Source of the DNA: Pseudomonadota bacterium
GTDB lineage: Bacteria; Pseudomonadota; Gammaproteobacteria; Burkholderiales; Gallionellaceae
Length of the DNA: 7,672 bases
NCBI GenBank assembly: GCA_021847165.1
Contig: JAJZUH010000092.1
Location: 1-7,672, forward strand
Reading direction: 5' to 3'
The notes beneath the pieces are model-generated. The model was not told where the DNA came from. It did no database searches and was given only the letters and a program-made list of their open reading frames with translations. The first letter of the stretch is position 1, and every line of letters begins with the position of its first letter. The position numbers and the translations under genes were made by a program. This document shows, piece by piece, positions 6,335-7,672 of this stretch.

Positions 6335-6960
6335 TTCTTCACCTCATCGGCTGCCGCAGTCGAGCGCAGGCTGAACTCCACATAGCGCGGTACCGCCCGC
6401 TCGCCGTCCTTCTTCGGCTGCTGCATCTGCAGCGTCGAAAACGTCTTGCCGTGCATGATCTTTTCCTTGCCCAGGCGCTGGATATACGAGGGCACCAGTT
6501 GTGGATTCACCACTCCTCCGCTCAGGCTCATCTGGGCGCCGTCGCCGACGATGTCGAATGCCGTGATCCAGAGCCCGTTGATCGACTGGCGCGCGAAGGC
6601 GCGCATGTATTCCGAATAGCCTTCGGTGTTGCCGATGACGCCGCTCTTCAGCGTGGCCAGCACCATTTCCTGCGCCTGCACCTGCGCTTCCAGCCGCTTC
6701 AGCTCCTCGTCCAGCATCTGCTGCGAGCGCTGCAGCGAAAATTCGTTGGTGAAATTGGCCAGCCGTTTCTGTTCGGCCGCATAGCGCCGGGTCATCTCGT
6801 CTGCCTGTTTCGATAGCTGGGCAACCTGATAGACCGCATAGGCATAGAACACAGCCGAGCCCAGCACGATCAGCCCCAGCGCCTGCAGCATGGTGACCAC
6901 AGAAAAGTATTTCTTCTGCGTCATGAAAATCGGATTGAACAGGTTGATCTGCTGGCTCAT
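6331..6960 (-). CDS. PilN-like MSHA biogenesis protein (MshI2 type)
   Basis: This 209-residue bitopic inner-membrane protein fills the PilN position, between the PilM-like and PilO-like genes. The start SQQINLFNPIF matches the INLxxP-type motif by which PilN proteins bind the groove of PilM, so it should dock onto the cytoplasmic MshI. A membrane segment lies at about 21-44 (VVTMLQALGLIVLGSAVFYAY). A coiled coil covers about 47-105, rich in Gln, Glu, Arg and Leu. The periplasmic domain (about 110-200) carries SINGLWITAFDIVGDGAQMSLSGGVV and a final VPRYVEFSLRS strand, as in PilN-family domains. Some genomes label this gene mshI2; I leave the symbol blank because usage varies. The start overlaps the mshI stop as ATGA with AGGAGAAGAAGG upstream, and the stop overlaps mshJ in the same way. 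Confidence 0.88.
   Translation of the reverse strand: MSQQINLFNPIFMTQKKYFSVVTMLQALGLIVLGSAVFYAYAVYQVAQLSKQADEMTRRYAAEQKRLANFTNEFSLQRSQQMLDEELKRLEAQVQAQEMVLATLKSGVIGNTEGYSEYMRAFARQSINGLWITAFDIVGDGAQMSLSGGVVNPQLVPSYIQRLGKEKIMHGKTFSTLQMQQPKKDGERAVPRYVEFSLRSTAAADEVKK
6340..6345 (-). promoter_or_regulatory. Ribosome binding site of mshJ
   Basis: GAGGTG on the minus strand, 5 bases before the mshJ ATG at 6334 and inside the end of the PilN-like gene. It fixes the start of mshJ at the ATGA overlap. Confidence 0.7.
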
Positions 6961-7672
6961 AGCGCCTTCTTCTCCTGCCGCAGCGCAGCGCCCAGCACCG
7001 GCAACGCGTAACTGGCGAATTCGCTGTCCGCCAGTTCCGGCACGGCAAAGATATCCATTCCCTGTGCCAGGTCCAGCGTTTCGACAGGCACGCCCAGGCT
7101 ATCCGTCAAACGTTTATCCAGGCCAAGAGAGGGCGGCGCGGAAAGCAGGATGCGATTCACCGGGATATGGTGGAACTGGCGATCGAAATAATCCAGCGAA
7201 CGCTGCACTTCGAGTTCCAAGCGATCCAGATATTGATGGCGCAGGTTCTCGTCCGCATCCTGCAGTTGCCCCAGCGTGATATCCATCCGGCGCGCCAGGA
7301 ACAGCTCTCCGTCGCAGGTGATGGTGAGCAATCCGCCTTCGTCGCCGAAAGTCAGCATGGCCAATCCGCGCGCCTCCATCTCGAACAGCGCAGCGAGGTT
7401 GCGCTGTGCCGTTTCAGGAATGTCGATCACGCTCAGGTCGAGCTTGGCCTTCTCGAACAGCGCGATGCGCTTGCGTATGGTCTCGTTGGATGCGGCGACC
7501 GCATACAGGGATTGCGGACGGTCGCTGCCGTATTTGCCGCTCGGAATCTGCAGCACGTCGATGGTCGCATCGTCGATGTGGTAGCTGAGCGCATCCTTGA
7601 TCTTCCAGCGTATCGCGGTCTTCAGTTCATCGACCGGAACATTGGGCGCATCCACCATCATCATCTGGTATT
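6957..7672 (-). CDS. mshI: MSHA biogenesis protein MshI, PilM-like, 5' end outside the window
   Basis: MshI is the cytoplasmic, actin-fold PilM counterpart that anchors the MSHA alignment complex under the inner membrane. The frame is open to the window edge, giving 237 residues; the N-terminal part, probably 70-90 residues, is missing. The first ATG in view, at 7664, is internal. The visible protein begins with YQMMMVDAPNVPVDELKTAIRWKIKDALSYHIDD, matching the PilM/MshI region that joins the first lobe to the interdomain helices. LTFGDEGGLLTITCDGELFLARRMD is the second-lobe nucleotide-binding strand pair of this fold. LEVQRSLDYFDRQFHHIPVNRILLSA and the closing VPVETLDLAQGMDI block are also typical. 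It is the first msh gene in view, and its stop overlaps the PilN-like start. The ATP-binding residues of the first lobe cannot be checked here. Confidence 0.92.
   Translation of the reverse strand, partial: YQMMMVDAPNVPVDELKTAIRWKIKDALSYHIDDATIDVLQIPSGKYGSDRPQSLYAVAASNETIRKRIALFEKAKLDLSVIDIPETAQRNLAALFEMEARGLAMLTFGDEGGLLTITCDGELFLARRMDITLGQLQDADENLRHQYLDRLELEVQRSLDYFDRQFHHIPVNRILLSAPPSLGLDKRLTDSLGVPVETLDLAQGMDIFAVPELADSEFASYALPVLGAALRQEKKAL
6965..6976 (-). promoter_or_regulatory. Ribosome binding site of the PilN-like gene
   Basis: On the minus strand this reads AGGAGAAGAAGG, two overlapping purine-rich matches 4-10 bases before the ATG at 6960. It supports the ATGA-overlap start after mshI. 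Confidence 0.6.

Noticed and set aside
1476..7672. A novel envelope system
   Set aside because: The genes match the known MSHA pilus set mshI-N in known order. Variations are local, so it is not a new system.

Overview
The window is a GC-rich piece of a Gram-negative chromosome, most likely a betaproteobacterium. A Nitrosomonadales/Gallionellaceae-type genome would fit. That placement is inferred from protein character and gene content, not from a phylogenetic marker. No RNA genes, insertion sequences, CRISPR arrays or phage genes are visible, and nearly every base is coding.

Left part (1-1460): bioB (biotin synthase) runs leftward off the window edge. It is divergent, across 72 bases, from comF, which encodes a ComF/GntX-family phosphoribosyltransferase-like protein. 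comF then converges on the next block with only 15 bases between the two stop codons.

Right part (1476-7672): seven genes on the minus strand form one tightly packed run, read from right to left. The order is mshI (PilM-like, 5' end outside the window), a PilN-like gene (MshI2 type), mshJ (PilO-like), mshK (PilP/GspC-like), mshL (secretin lipoprotein), mshM (ExeA-type ATPase) and mshN (TPR membrane protein). Most neighbours overlap by 4 bases (ATGA), which suggests one operon with translational coupling. The promoter must lie to the right of the window.

Together these genes encode the envelope-spanning half of an MSHA-type type IV pilus. MshI, the PilN-like protein and MshJ form the inner-membrane alignment platform, and MshK links it to MshL, the outer-membrane exit channel. 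MshM and MshN probably help build or place the secretin. The extension ATPase (mshE), platform protein (mshG) and pilins are not in the window, and mshE/mshG do not follow mshN as they do in Vibrio. They must be upstream or elsewhere.

I do not see a previously undescribed system. The points worth a second look are local: an apparent insertion in MshM, low-complexity loops and a shortened signature in MshL, the msh block ending at mshN, and the bioB-comF linkage.
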